Positions 1 through 5,501 of a stretch of 21,255 nucleotides of DNA are shown here, piece by piece. How positions within the stretch are numbered: position 1 is the first letter of the stretch; the number at the start of each line of letters is the position of its first letter. Location: positions 1-21,255 of the IMG/VR virus record IMGVR_UViG_3300037134_000167. One strand, 5' to 3'. Made by a program: the position numbers and the translations under genes. This DNA comes from a virus. The notes beneath the pieces were generated by a model. The model did no database searches, had not been told where the DNA came from, and was given only the letters and a program-made list of their open reading frames with translations.

Positions 1-44
1 ACGATCCGCTACACATGCGGAAGCGGTTGCCGTAAGTCATTGAA

Positions 45-120
<76 letters not shown>

Positions 121-150
121 AATAAACCTATCAAAACAAAGAATTTATAT

Positions 151-185
151 GCCATCTGAGGTTAAAATACCAGATGGCCTTTTTC
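151..185 (+). terminator. Intrinsic terminator after the tRNA
   Basis: A perfect 8-bp stem, GCCATCTG (151-158) with CAGATGGC (171-178), has a 12-nt A/T-rich loop and is followed by CTTTTTC. It would end the tRNA transcript and insulate the integrase from host transcription. Confidence 0.85.
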
Positions 186-188
186 TTC

Positions 189-216
189 TGGTGGCTGTTT
201 TGGTGGCTGTTTTGGT
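189..216 (+). repeat. 12-bp tandem direct repeat, possible integrase arm sites
   Basis: Two exact copies of TGGTGGCTGTTT (189-200 and 201-212) are followed by the start of a third (TGGT, 213-216). They lie between the tRNA and the integrase, where tyrosine integrases bind direct-repeat arm sites. That role is inferred from position only. Confidence 0.6.
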
Positions 217-241
217 ACAGTAGATACATCTAGGAGGAGAA

Positions 242-1267
242 ATGGCTAAAGCAAGTGTGAGAGGGGTATTCGAGTTGCCAGCCGGGTCCGGTTGCTGGTG
301 GATCAATTACTATGCCAATGGGAAACGGCACAGAGAAAAAGTTGGACGCCGTGGTGACGCACTTGCTCTGTATCAGAAACGGAAGGCAGATTCCCGGCGA
401 AAGATGAAGATGCCGGAGTTGGTACCGGGGAAGGTGATTACGTTCGGGCAGCTATCCGAAATGGCCGTGAACCACGCGGAGACTCACCTCAAGTCGCTTG
501 AGCACTACAAAACCAAGGACTCGATACTGCGAGAGCCATTCGGAGAACGTCCGGCGGCTGAGATTACGCCACAACAGATTAACGAGTGGCTCACCAAGCA
601 CTGCAGGACGCCAGCAACGGCGAACCGCTATCGAGCGTTTATATCGCTTGCTTACCGGCTAGGCATGGAGAACGGGAAGGCAGACAGCAACCCCGCTCGT
701 CTCGTCCGACTGCGAGCGGAGAACAATGCACGGCTACGCTTCTTGAGCCGGGAGGAATACAAGAAGCTGTTGGACATTTTCAAACGTGACAATCCCGACC
801 AAATACCGGCGTTCGTCGTGTCCGTGTATACCGGGATGCGGTGGGGAGAACAATACTCGCTCACTTGGGCGCAGGTAGACCTGAAACGTAAAGTAGTCCG
901 GTTGACGACCACCAAAAACGGATCGGCGAGAAACGTGCCGCTCAACTCGGTGACTCTGGACGCGCTGTTAGGCCAACGAACGATTGTCCCGCATGAAGCG
1001 GAGGACATGGTGTTCCCACGTCCCGGCCCCAGCTCAGATTGTCGCTGGTGGTTCGCGCCTGCTTTGGTGGAGGCGAAGATCGCTGACTACACCTGGCACA
1101 ACAACCGCCATACGTTCTGCTCGTGGCTTGCCTTGGCCGGGGTGAGCATCAAGGAAATTCAAGTCTTGGCGGGGCACAAAACCATCACCATGGCAGCACG
1201 TTACGCGCACCTTTCGCCCGAGGCTACGGCCTCAGCATCGGAGCGGCTGGTGATAGCTCCAAAATGA
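242..1267 (+). CDS. int: Tyrosine site-specific integrase
   Basis: This 341-residue phage integrase would catalyse integration and excision at the neighbouring tRNA. The catalytic set of the family is visible: R200 in YTGMRWGEQ, K225 in TTTKNGSARN, H286-N-N-R289, H312 in LAGHKT, and nucleophile Y321 in AARYAHL. Residues about 1-55 form a small N-terminal arm-binding-like domain, about 65-155 the core-binding domain (ITFGQLSEMAVNH onward), and about 170-335 the catalytic domain. The start is supported by a strong AGGAGG 4 nt upstream of the ATG. The last 67 bp overlap the 3' end of the convergent HTH gene at 1201-1440, which could couple their expression. Length and motif order are normal for the family. 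Confidence 0.95.
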   Translation: MAKASVRGVFELPAGSGCWWINYYANGKRHREKVGRRGDALALYQKRKADSRRKMKMPELVPGKVITFGQLSEMAVNHAETHLKSLEHYKTKDSILREPFGERPAAEITPQQINEWLTKHCRTPATANRYRAFISLAYRLGMENGKADSNPARLVRLRAENNARLRFLSREEYKKLLDIFKRDNPDQIPAFVVSVYTGMRWGEQYSLTWAQVDLKRKVVRLTTTKNGSARNVPLNSVTLDALLGQRTIVPHEAEDMVFPRPGPSSDCRWWFAPALVEAKIADYTWHNNRHTFCSWLALAGVSIKEIQVLAGHKTITMAARYAHLSPEATASASERLVIAPK

Positions 1268-1440
1268 TTCGCCGATGCGTAACGGACCAGGGAGGCGTGG
1301 GTAACCAAAACTTTTTTACCGATTCTTCGTGTGTCAAGTCCTTTTGATGCAATGATGTAATCCAGGGACCGGACCGAGATTGATAGCTGGCGGGCAGCCT
1401 CTCTGCGATCATAAAGTAGCCTTGTGCTTGCGTCATTCAT
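1201..1440 (-). CDS. Small HTH DNA-binding protein, excisionase-like
   Basis: The product is 79 residues (MNDASTRLLYDRREAARQLS...). Residues about 9-60 match the pattern of the excisionase/MerR-type HTH_17 fold: DRREAARQLSISVRSLDYII for the helices, then RIGKKVLVTHASLVRYA for the wing. A small HTH protein beside an integrase suggests a recombination directionality factor, though other control roles are possible. The ATG at 1440 is chosen because it directly follows the same 18-nt element that precedes the GIY-YIG gene (1437-1454 and 2267-2284). There is no ribosome-binding site, so a leaderless start is likely. The frame stays open upstream to an ATG at 1617, which would give 138 residues, and that longer start cannot be excluded. 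The 3' end overlaps the integrase gene antisense by 67 bp. Confidence 0.65.
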   Translation of the reverse strand: MNDASTRLLYDRREAARQLSISVRSLDYIIASKGLDTRRIGKKVLVTHASLVRYASANHFGAITSRSDAEAVASGERCA

Positions 1441-1468
1441 GAAAATAAATACCCAGGCGGAGTGGCAT
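1437..1468 (-). promoter_or_regulatory. Promoter/leader element of the HTH gene, copy 1
   Basis: Read on the minus strand, GGGTATTTATTTTCATGA ends in the ATG of the HTH gene. It matches copy 2 (2267-2284) at 16 of 18 positions. TATTTA sits where a -10 box would place transcription start at or near the A of the ATG, suggesting a leaderless mRNA. ATACCC (1449-1454) faces TGGCAT (1463-1468) across 8 nt, a degraded form of the perfect palindrome in copy 2. Promoter function is inferred. Confidence 0.45.
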
Positions 1469-1617
1469 AGCCCAAATATCGCCCCAAAAGATAAGCCACC
1501 CTCGATATGGGGGTGGCTTTTGATGCGCCTGGCAAGCTCGCTGACGCGGATGGCGCCTTTGTGGGTCAGAAGCTGGGTGACCAGATCGGTGGGGTCTTTG
1601 CTGGCTGCAGGAGGCAT
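1441..1617 (-). other. In-frame upstream extension of the HTH gene, coupled to the GIY-YIG stop codon
   Basis: An ATG at 1615-1617 overlaps the stop of the GIY-YIG gene as TAATG and opens a frame (MPPAASKDPTDLVTQLLTHK...) with no stop before it enters the HTH gene. Its first 35 or so residues look coding-like and rich in helix-forming residues. It then runs through a terminator-like hairpin (1493-1519) and the repeated promoter-like element. Either the HTH protein has a long form of 138 residues, or this is the stub of an older gene that lost its end. I do not recognise a function. Confidence 0.35.
1493..1519 (-). terminator. Terminator-like hairpin inside an open frame
   Basis: A perfect 9-bp inverted repeat, AAGCCACCC (1493-1501) with GGGTGGCTT (1511-1519), has a 9-nt loop. 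On the minus strand it is followed by ATCTTTTGG, a weak T tract. It lies 52 nt before the HTH start at 1440, matching the 51-nt spacing between the terminator at 2322-2353 and the GIY-YIG start. Confidence 0.5.
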
Positions 1618-2270
1618 TACAGACCACCCGTGATGTTGTAGCCGTGCTCGGGGTCGTTGGCCTGGAGTTTCGATATCCAAAAGTTTTCCAAGTCCGTTAA
1701 CTCACTCAGCGTGGTCGTGGTGGCCACAACCTCCCAAACGAAAGTTTGCTCTCCATGCATACGCAACGCGGCGTGAAACTCCGCACCCTGCCCGTTATCA
1801 GCCAAACGTGTGTGAGCACGCCACCTTTTCACAACGCTTCCACCCGTTTGCCCTACATACACTTTGCCGTCTATCTTGTTGGTGACTCTATAGATATGAC
1901 CACAGCTCTGACTGGTGAGTGGAAGCTGCCTACTCGTTTTCCGTGTGGGGCACGCTAGACGGTGACTCTGGGTCAGGGCAGTTTGTATGAGCGCGGAGAG
2001 TGTCTCCTTGGCAGCCTCATCCAGATCAGGTTTTGTGCCGAGCTTTGACAACTCGATCTGCACGGGGTCACGGAGATCACGCTCCGCTTGCGCTACCTTT
2101 TCAGCCTGCTCCCAGGACCGCGTCTTGGCGGAGACAGTCGCAACCTTGCCATCCTCGTAAATGTAGAGTGATTTCCTGCAATTGCACCGCCTCCAGTTCC
2201 TGTCTTGTTTCTTCGGGCAATTAGCTGAATGCCTGGTGAAGACGGTAATTGATGCAGTGCTTCCGCTCAT
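1617..2270 (-). CDS. GIY-YIG endonuclease with an integrase-like N-terminal domain
   Basis: The 217-residue product has a C-terminal GIY-YIG nuclease domain at about 124-217: HIYRVTNK, then KVYVGQTG, then KRWRAH with the expected arginine, LENFWISKL with the expected catalytic glutamate (E195), and a final YNITGG typical of the family. The N-terminus (about 8-70) has HSANCPKKQDRNWRRC, CRKSLYIY and SAKTRSWEQAE. From memory this pattern resembles the N-terminal DNA-binding region of some tyrosine integrases, with C18, C29 and C31 as possible metal ligands. No recombinase catalytic core is present. The gene would thus make a site-directed nuclease, perhaps a homing-type enzyme. It has no ribosome-binding site, follows the promoter-like element at 2267-2298, and its stop overlaps the next frame as TAATG. 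Confidence 0.8.
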   Translation of the reverse strand: MSGSTASITVFTRHSANCPKKQDRNWRRCNCRKSLYIYEDGKVATVSAKTRSWEQAEKVAQAERDLRDPVQIELSKLGTKPDLDEAAKETLSALIQTALTQSHRLACPTRKTSRQLPLTSQSCGHIYRVTNKIDGKVYVGQTGGSVVKRWRAHTRLADNGQGAEFHAALRMHGEQTFVWEVVATTTTLSELTDLENFWISKLQANDPEHGYNITGGL

Positions 2271-2298
2271 GAAAAGAGATACCCGGACGAGGGGGTAT
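2267..2298 (-). promoter_or_regulatory. Promoter/leader element of the GIY-YIG gene, copy 2
   Basis: Read on the minus strand, GGGTATCTCTTTTCATGA leads directly into the ATG at 2270. Copy 1 before the HTH gene differs at 2 of 18 positions. Within it ATACCC (2279-2284) and GGGTAT (2293-2298) form a perfect 6-bp inverted repeat with an 8-nt spacer, which looks like an operator. TATCTC placed 5 nt before the ATG suggests leaderless transcription. The function is inferred from conservation and position. Confidence 0.45.
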
Positions 2299-2321
2299 TC
2301 CCCTGATTACGGCAATCAACA

Positions 2322-2355
2322 AAATAGCCGCCTCGGCATTGAAGCGGCTATTTTT
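2322..2355 (-). terminator. Bidirectional intrinsic terminator
   Basis: A perfect 10-bp stem, AAATAGCCGC (2322-2331) with GCGGCTATTT (2344-2353), has a 12-nt loop. The minus-strand 3' side reads GCGGCTATTTTGTTG and would end the two-gene unit that starts at 3858. The plus side has five T residues (2351-2355). Confidence 0.8.
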
Positions 2356-2371
2356 CGATCGGCCAGGCGCA

Positions 2372-2575
2372 TCAACGGAACATCGGCGATGAGTGGTAAT
2401 CGGTGGCCATGGTGGCCATGGCGGCCATCTCCTCAGCCGTGAAGCGGGGCTCAATCGGCCCCATGCTTGCTGCCACCTTGGGGGCGAGGTTGAATATCGG
2501 GGATGGGCTGGGCATGCGGCTGGGGATGCTGCCAGGAGTGCGAGCGATGTGGGAGAAAAAGCTTGGGTTGTACAT
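2372..2575 (-). CDS. Small protein translationally coupled to the winged-helix gene
   Basis: This 67-residue frame (MYNPSFFSHIARTPGSIPSR...) starts at an ATG that overlaps the stop of the upstream gene as TGATG, and it ends 17 bp before a clear terminator. That arrangement supports a real cotranscribed gene. The first half is rich in Ser and Pro; the second half has a short acidic and methionine-rich helix (TAEEMAAMATMATDY). No family was recognised. A role as partner of the upstream DNA-binding protein is plausible from coupling alone. Confidence 0.55.
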   Translation of the reverse strand: MYNPSFFSHIARTPGSIPSRMPSPSPIFNLAPKVAASMGPIEPRFTAEEMAAMATMATDYHSSPMFR

Positions 2576-3858
2576 CAGAGCACCTCCTTGGGCAATGCTG
2601 TGGCCAATGCATTCAGGCTGGCATCGATCTGTTTGGCGCTGCGCCCACCGGTAATGGCCTGAAGCAGCCGGGCACGATCCTCAGTCAATCGGGCCTCAAT
2701 GTCGAGCGCCTTGGACCGCAGCCGAGCGTACTCCTCTCTGGCGTCGGTGCCCAGGGCGCCACCAGCGGCCATGCTCGCAAGATGGCTGAGCAGATGCTGG
2801 CGCAGATAATTTCCCGCGAGATGCCAGCGGTAGCCAGCCCACTCATCCTCGTCTTGCGTCGCGTCCTCGTCACCGAGGTAGTCGGGATCGCCACTGATGG
2901 CCATCAGCAAATCACCACCGATGTAACAAGAATCTTCGATGCGCCCATCCGCCATTCGGCGCGTAGGCTCGGGGATGTGCTCATAATCTCGATATGTTGT
3001 GGGCGCTTGGTTCAACGCGGCCACCAATCGGCTATGCAGATCGCGAGAAAGTATCACTTCGGCCACGCCGCCATATTCGATCCGGATCGCATCGATCGCT
3101 GCATGGGCTTCCTGCCAGGTGTGTACCGCCGCCAGGGCCTCCAGCATCTTAGGCGCGATCGATGCGCTTACAGGAGGGACGGGCTGAGCCAGAGGATCGA
3201 CCAAAAAAGAGTAGCCTGCGTGCAGTGCGAACTCCCACAGGAATGGCAGGTCAGGATATGGAGCGGCGAAACAGTCAAACTCATCAAACTCCGGATAGCG
3301 CGAGTGCAGGCAAGCCTCAACAGCCGCCCGGCATCCCTCTACGGCGGCGGACACATATAAGGAGTGCTCGTGCCGTCCAGCATCCACCATTAAATCGGCC
3401 CAGAAGCTGGTGAGGTCTGTCTCGGGCTGAGATTTGCGGTAGGCTGCGCGGGCGGAGACGATGCGTGGGGCGGGTGAGGTATCGAGGGTGGTGGCTACTG
3501 TGTGCCACTTGGCTGTGGTCCAAAACACGAGGGAGACGCCGGTGGCATGGACCTTAGACGCCTGGCGCAGGAATCCATGCTCCTCCAGGTGTTTTAGACA
3601 CCGCTGAACAGAAGACTGGCTCAGCCCAGTCATTTCGGCCAGATCGGGCAGACTAAGGGACCAGCAGCTATCGCCGCTCCCATCATGCTCGCTGTGCATC
3701 AGTCTACCCAGGGTTGATATTAAGTGGGCAGATAGGGGCGCAAGTTGAGATTGTTTCCCTTCCGCGCTGGGTGGGAATGATAGTTTGATCTCTGGCCAGA
3801 GTCCTGCAGCCTGAGACGCACGCCAAAAATTGTTGCGGACAACGATTACTTCGGACAT
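2575..3858 (-). CDS. Winged-helix DNA-binding protein, possible replication initiator or regulator
   Basis: The 427-residue protein has a clear winged-helix domain at about 64-115 (WSLSLPDLAEMTGLSQSSVQ, then RCLKHLEEHGFLRQ, then a GVSLVFWTT wing). The long remainder is mostly helical with an acidic patch (DPDYLGDEDATQDEDEW) and a helical C-terminus. No enzyme motif is visible. The start at 3858 is preferred over the GTG at 3867 because GAGGTG lies 6 nt upstream of this ATG. The gene is transcribed away from the repeat field at 3971-4291, an arrangement common for replication initiators with iterons and for regulators with multiple operators. The specific role is inference; no close family was recognised. 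It is followed by a coupled 67-residue gene and a terminator. Confidence 0.75.
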   Translation of the reverse strand: MSEVIVVRNNFWRASQAAGLWPEIKLSFPPSAEGKQSQLAPLSAHLISTLGRLMHSEHDGSGDSCWSLSLPDLAEMTGLSQSSVQRCLKHLEEHGFLRQASKVHATGVSLVFWTTAKWHTVATTLDTSPAPRIVSARAAYRKSQPETDLTSFWADLMVDAGRHEHSLYVSAAVEGCRAAVEACLHSRYPEFDEFDCFAAPYPDLPFLWEFALHAGYSFLVDPLAQPVPPVSASIAPKMLEALAAVHTWQEAHAAIDAIRIEYGGVAEVILSRDLHSRLVAALNQAPTTYRDYEHIPEPTRRMADGRIEDSCYIGGDLLMAISGDPDYLGDEDATQDEDEWAGYRWHLAGNYLRQHLLSHLASMAAGGALGTDAREEYARLRSKALDIEARLTEDRARLLQAITGGRSAKQIDASLNALATALPKEVL

Positions 3859-3970
3859 GATTAACACCTCTGATCTAGCGATCCGGAAGTCGGATTCTCA
3901 TTCACTGTGATTTTTTAGGGCTCAACAGATTATTGGGGGCTGAATGAGGCGGGGTAAGGGTGCGAAGGGA

Positions 3971-4091
3971 CCATGGTCCAGTAGACCATGGGGCTGGTCC
4001 AGTAGATTTGACCCATGGTCTACTGGACTAGGGGGGTGGTCCAGTAGATTTGACCATGGTCCACTGGACCAGGGGGGTAGTCTACTAGACC
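3971..4091. repeat. Nested inverted and tandem repeats (GGTCCAGTAGA family)
   Basis: The core GGTCCAGTAGA occurs at 3975-3985, 3996-4006 and 4038-4048. Its reverse form TCTACTGGACC, with up to one change, occurs at 4019-4029, 4060-4070 and 4081-4091. A larger unit is repeated in tandem at 3996-4037 (42 nt) and 4038-4078 (41 nt), each ending in AGGGGGGT. Perfect short palindromes include CCATGGTC/GACCATGG (3971-3978/3984-3991) and GGTCCA-C-TGGACC (4058-4070). Such arrays are typical of initiator iterons or multi-operator regions. Confidence 0.85.
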
Positions 4092-4110
4092 ACCAAAGTA
4101 GATCAACGGG

Positions 4111-4162
4111 AGTAGAGCTTTTCGTAGAGCCGTAGGAGTATATCCGGGTAGTAGAGCTTTCC
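4111..4162 (+). repeat. AGTAGAGCTTT direct repeats
   Basis: AGTAGAGCTTTTC (4111-4123) and AGTAGAGCTTTCC (4150-4162) are near-identical, and GTAGAGC recurs at 4124-4130. They share the AGTAGA hexamer with the adjacent inverted-repeat array. Confidence 0.65.
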
Positions 4163-4200
4163 GGAGACCTGCCAGCGCTCCCGCCGCCGCGCCTTCGGCG

Positions 4201-4291
4201 GAAAACGAAAAACGAAAAAACGAAAAACGAAAGCAACAACAAACGCAACAGCAAACGCAAAGGCAAAAGCAAACGCAAAGGCAAAAGCAAA
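4201..4291 (+). repeat. T-free A-rich tract with an 18-bp tandem repeat
   Basis: No T occurs from 4201 to 4291. The first part is four spaced A runs separated by CG. The second part holds two exact copies of CGCAAAGGCAAAAGCAAA (4256-4273 and 4274-4291). Strong strand asymmetry and easy melting would suit a DNA-unwinding element, but this is inference. Confidence 0.75.
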
Positions 4292-4422
4292 TACAGCCTA
4301 CGGTTCCTCTCGGAACCTACGCCAGAAGCAAAAGCAAAAGCCAGACCCTGGCCGACCAGAGATTCGATCACTGTTATCCCCATACTCTGGAAGCCCACTC
4401 TGTTGCCCCGCTCCCATAGCGC

Positions 4423-4526
4423 CACATCCTCTGCCCACAGTCCGGATGCCACATCCAGATCAAAATCACATCCTCTGCCCGCAGTTCTTGCCACCCTTAC
4501 CAAAATCACAACTCTGCCCGCAGTTC
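4423..4526 (+). repeat. Three direct repeats with a 40-44 bp period
   Basis: A core close to CACATCCTCTGCCCGCAGT occurs at 4423-4441, 4467-4485 and 4507-4524. Copies 2 and 3 are both preceded by CAAAAT and followed by TC. They lie directly upstream of the first rightward gene, where an activator or repressor could bind. Confidence 0.7.
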
Positions 4527-4558
4527 GGACTTTCGCATCCATATATAAGGAGTCCTCC

Positions 4559-4744
4559 ATGCCCATCGACCCATCCTTCCACCGCCTGATCTATCGTCTG
4601 CTCCAACGCGAGTATTCGCCCGTATACATCAAATACCTCCTGCGACTGTCCGTTCCTCCGGATAAGGTGATGCAGGCAGTGGACGAAATACGCCCAACCA
4701 TACCTCCCAAAATCTGCCCCTGCTGCGGAGTGATTATGACTTAG
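4559..4744 (+). CDS. Small protein with a C-terminal CPCCG motif
   Basis: This 61-residue protein starts at an ATG with AAGGAG 6 nt upstream, which is better supported than the longer frame from 4403 that runs through the repeats. Residues 8-45 are predicted to be helical (HRLIYRLLQREYSPVYIKYL, then DKVMQAVDEIR), a compact HTH-like arrangement. It ends with KICPCCGVIM, half of a zinc-ribbon knuckle, which might complete a site by dimerising. It is the first gene of the rightward operon, just after three direct repeats, so a control role is plausible. No family was recognised. Confidence 0.7.
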   Translation: MPIDPSFHRLIYRLLQREYSPVYIKYLLRLSVPPDKVMQAVDEIRPTIPPKICPCCGVIMT

Positions 4745-4821
4745 CCATAAATCGCGACTACGAAACGAATCATAAGCGGACTTTTCAAACCTTAGGTGTG
4801 AGGGCTGCCATTTCCCCTCAT

Positions 4822-4866
4822 CCAGATTGGGTTGATCAAACACCTCCTCGGATCAACCCAATCTGG
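4822..4866 (+). other. Perfect 16-bp hairpin with a CCTCCT-bearing loop
   Basis: The left arm (4822-4837) and right arm (4851-4866, GATCAACCCAATCTGG) are perfectly complementary, with a 13-nt loop (4838-4850) containing CCTCCT. No T tract follows, so it is not an intrinsic terminator. The loop could pair with the AAGGAG ribosome-binding site at 4881-4886 of the next gene, or with other such sites. Confidence 0.8.
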
Positions 4867-4892
4867 CACCACAAAATCTGAAGGAGTCACAC

Positions 4893-5048
4893 ATGCTCAT
4901 CTACCTTGCTCTCTTTTCTGTAGGCATCGCCACCGGCTCGCTCGGCCATTTTGCCATCGCAGCTATCTTTGCCCGCGCTGCGGCTAAAGCCAAGTCTGAA
5001 GCGCTAGCATTGATCGCCTCGGCCAAAATTGAAGCTGGGAAGCTGTAA
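4893..5048 (+). CDS. Small single-span membrane protein
   Basis: This 51-residue protein, too short for many gene callers, has a strong AAGGAG 6 nt before its ATG. Residues about 2-28 form one hydrophobic segment rich in Gly, Ala and Leu; the rest is an alanine-rich helix with alternating charges (AAAKAKSEALALIASAKIEA). Its stop overlaps the next start as TAATG, so the two membrane proteins are probably made together. A small one-span plus two-span pair recalls holin or spanin-like accessory pairs, but no family motif supports naming it. Confidence 0.7.
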   Translation: MLIYLALFSVGIATGSLGHFAIAAIFARAAAKAKSEALALIASAKIEAGKL

Positions 5049-5359
5049 TGGCCGATCTCTCAACAATCACCGTCAGGATCAAGCTTATCGGCGCTTGGTT
5101 GCGGAGCTGCTACTCGGAGCCAGATGGCACCGGCAGCTCCACTCGGATACACATCTCGCTGCTTATCGCATTTGTCCTCAGCGTTGGCGCCTCATTTGCG
5201 CATCTAGTGCATCTGCATGTGATCTCCATCGAGCAGTTCTGCATATTTCTGGGCGCTGCTGCTACGTTTTTGGTCACCACCACCGGACCTCTATACGGTG
5301 CCAACAAATTGGCAGACTGGGCAAAAGGTAAGCACGATGACAACATATCAACCCAGTAA
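5048..5359 (+). CDS. Two-span membrane protein, possible holin
   Basis: This 103-residue protein has a soluble N-terminus of about 35 residues, then two hydrophobic segments at about 37-57 (SLLIAFVLSVGASFAH...) and 64-85 (FCIFLGAAATFLVTTTGPLY), and a short charged tail (DWAKGKHDDN). Size and topology fit a class II holin, yet no lysis enzyme is adjacent and the position before the packaging genes is not diagnostic. It starts inside the stop of the preceding membrane gene (TAATG). A membrane role in superinfection control is an alternative. Confidence 0.7.
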   Translation: MADLSTITVRIKLIGAWLRSCYSEPDGTGSSTRIHISLLIAFVLSVGASFAHLVHLHVISIEQFCIFLGAAATFLVTTTGPLYGANKLADWAKGKHDDNISTQ

Positions 5360-5501
5360 CCCGTGCCCACACATCCATACGTCTCTGGCGTGGTCGCCCG
5401 TCTCCCGCGCCAAGTGGGTATGCGTCGATTGCGGAGTCGATGTCTCGGCATCGAGGCAGCGACCTGTGCCAACCTCAGCACCTGCAGGATACGTGCACTG
5501 A
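5337..5501 (+). CDS. Small zinc-finger-like protein
   Basis: The ATG at 5337 lies inside the end of the membrane protein gene (23-bp overlap), with AAAGGT about 7 nt upstream. It encodes 54 residues. C10-P-H12 and C29-V-D-C32-G form a plausible metal-binding pair of knuckles around a 16-residue loop, and the C-terminus is proline-rich. Its stop overlaps the next gene start as TGATG. The cysteine spacing and the double overlap with neighbours support a real gene, although no family was recognised. Confidence 0.6.
   Translation: MTTYQPSNPCPHIHTSLAWSPVSRAKWVCVDCGVDVSASRQRPVPTSAPAGYVH

Larger units (their letters stand above)
3859..4558. other. Repeat-rich intergenic region, candidate origin or control region
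   Basis: About 700 bp without a convincing gene separates the leftward winged-helix gene from the rightward operon. In order it holds inverted and tandem GGTCCAGTAGA-type repeats (3971-4091), AGTAGAGCTTT repeats (4111-4162), a GC hairpin (4184-4201), a T-free A-rich tract with an exact 18-bp tandem repeat (4201-4291), a GGTTCC/GGAACC hairpin (4302-4317), and three direct repeats (4423-4526). Divergent promoters probably lie here but none could be fixed. Open frames across it are low-complexity products of the repeats. Confidence 0.6.

Noticed and set aside
4302-4317. GGTTCC/GGAACC hairpin as a terminator
   Set aside because: The stem is only 6 bp and no T tract follows on either strand.
3971-4526. 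Possible CRISPR array
   Set aside because: Repeats are short, variable, inverted or tandem with no uniform spacers, and there are no cas genes nearby.
4403-4558. N-terminal extension of the 61-residue protein
   Set aside because: The stretch encodes the direct-repeat DNA and lacks a ribosome-binding site, whereas AAGGAG sits exactly before the ATG at 4559.
3922-4566. A 214-codon open frame on the minus strand across the repeat field
   Set aside because: Its translation is low-complexity (repeated LLDH/SNLLDQ and poly-Leu/Phe runs) and simply mirrors the DNA repeats. There is no plausible domain or start site.
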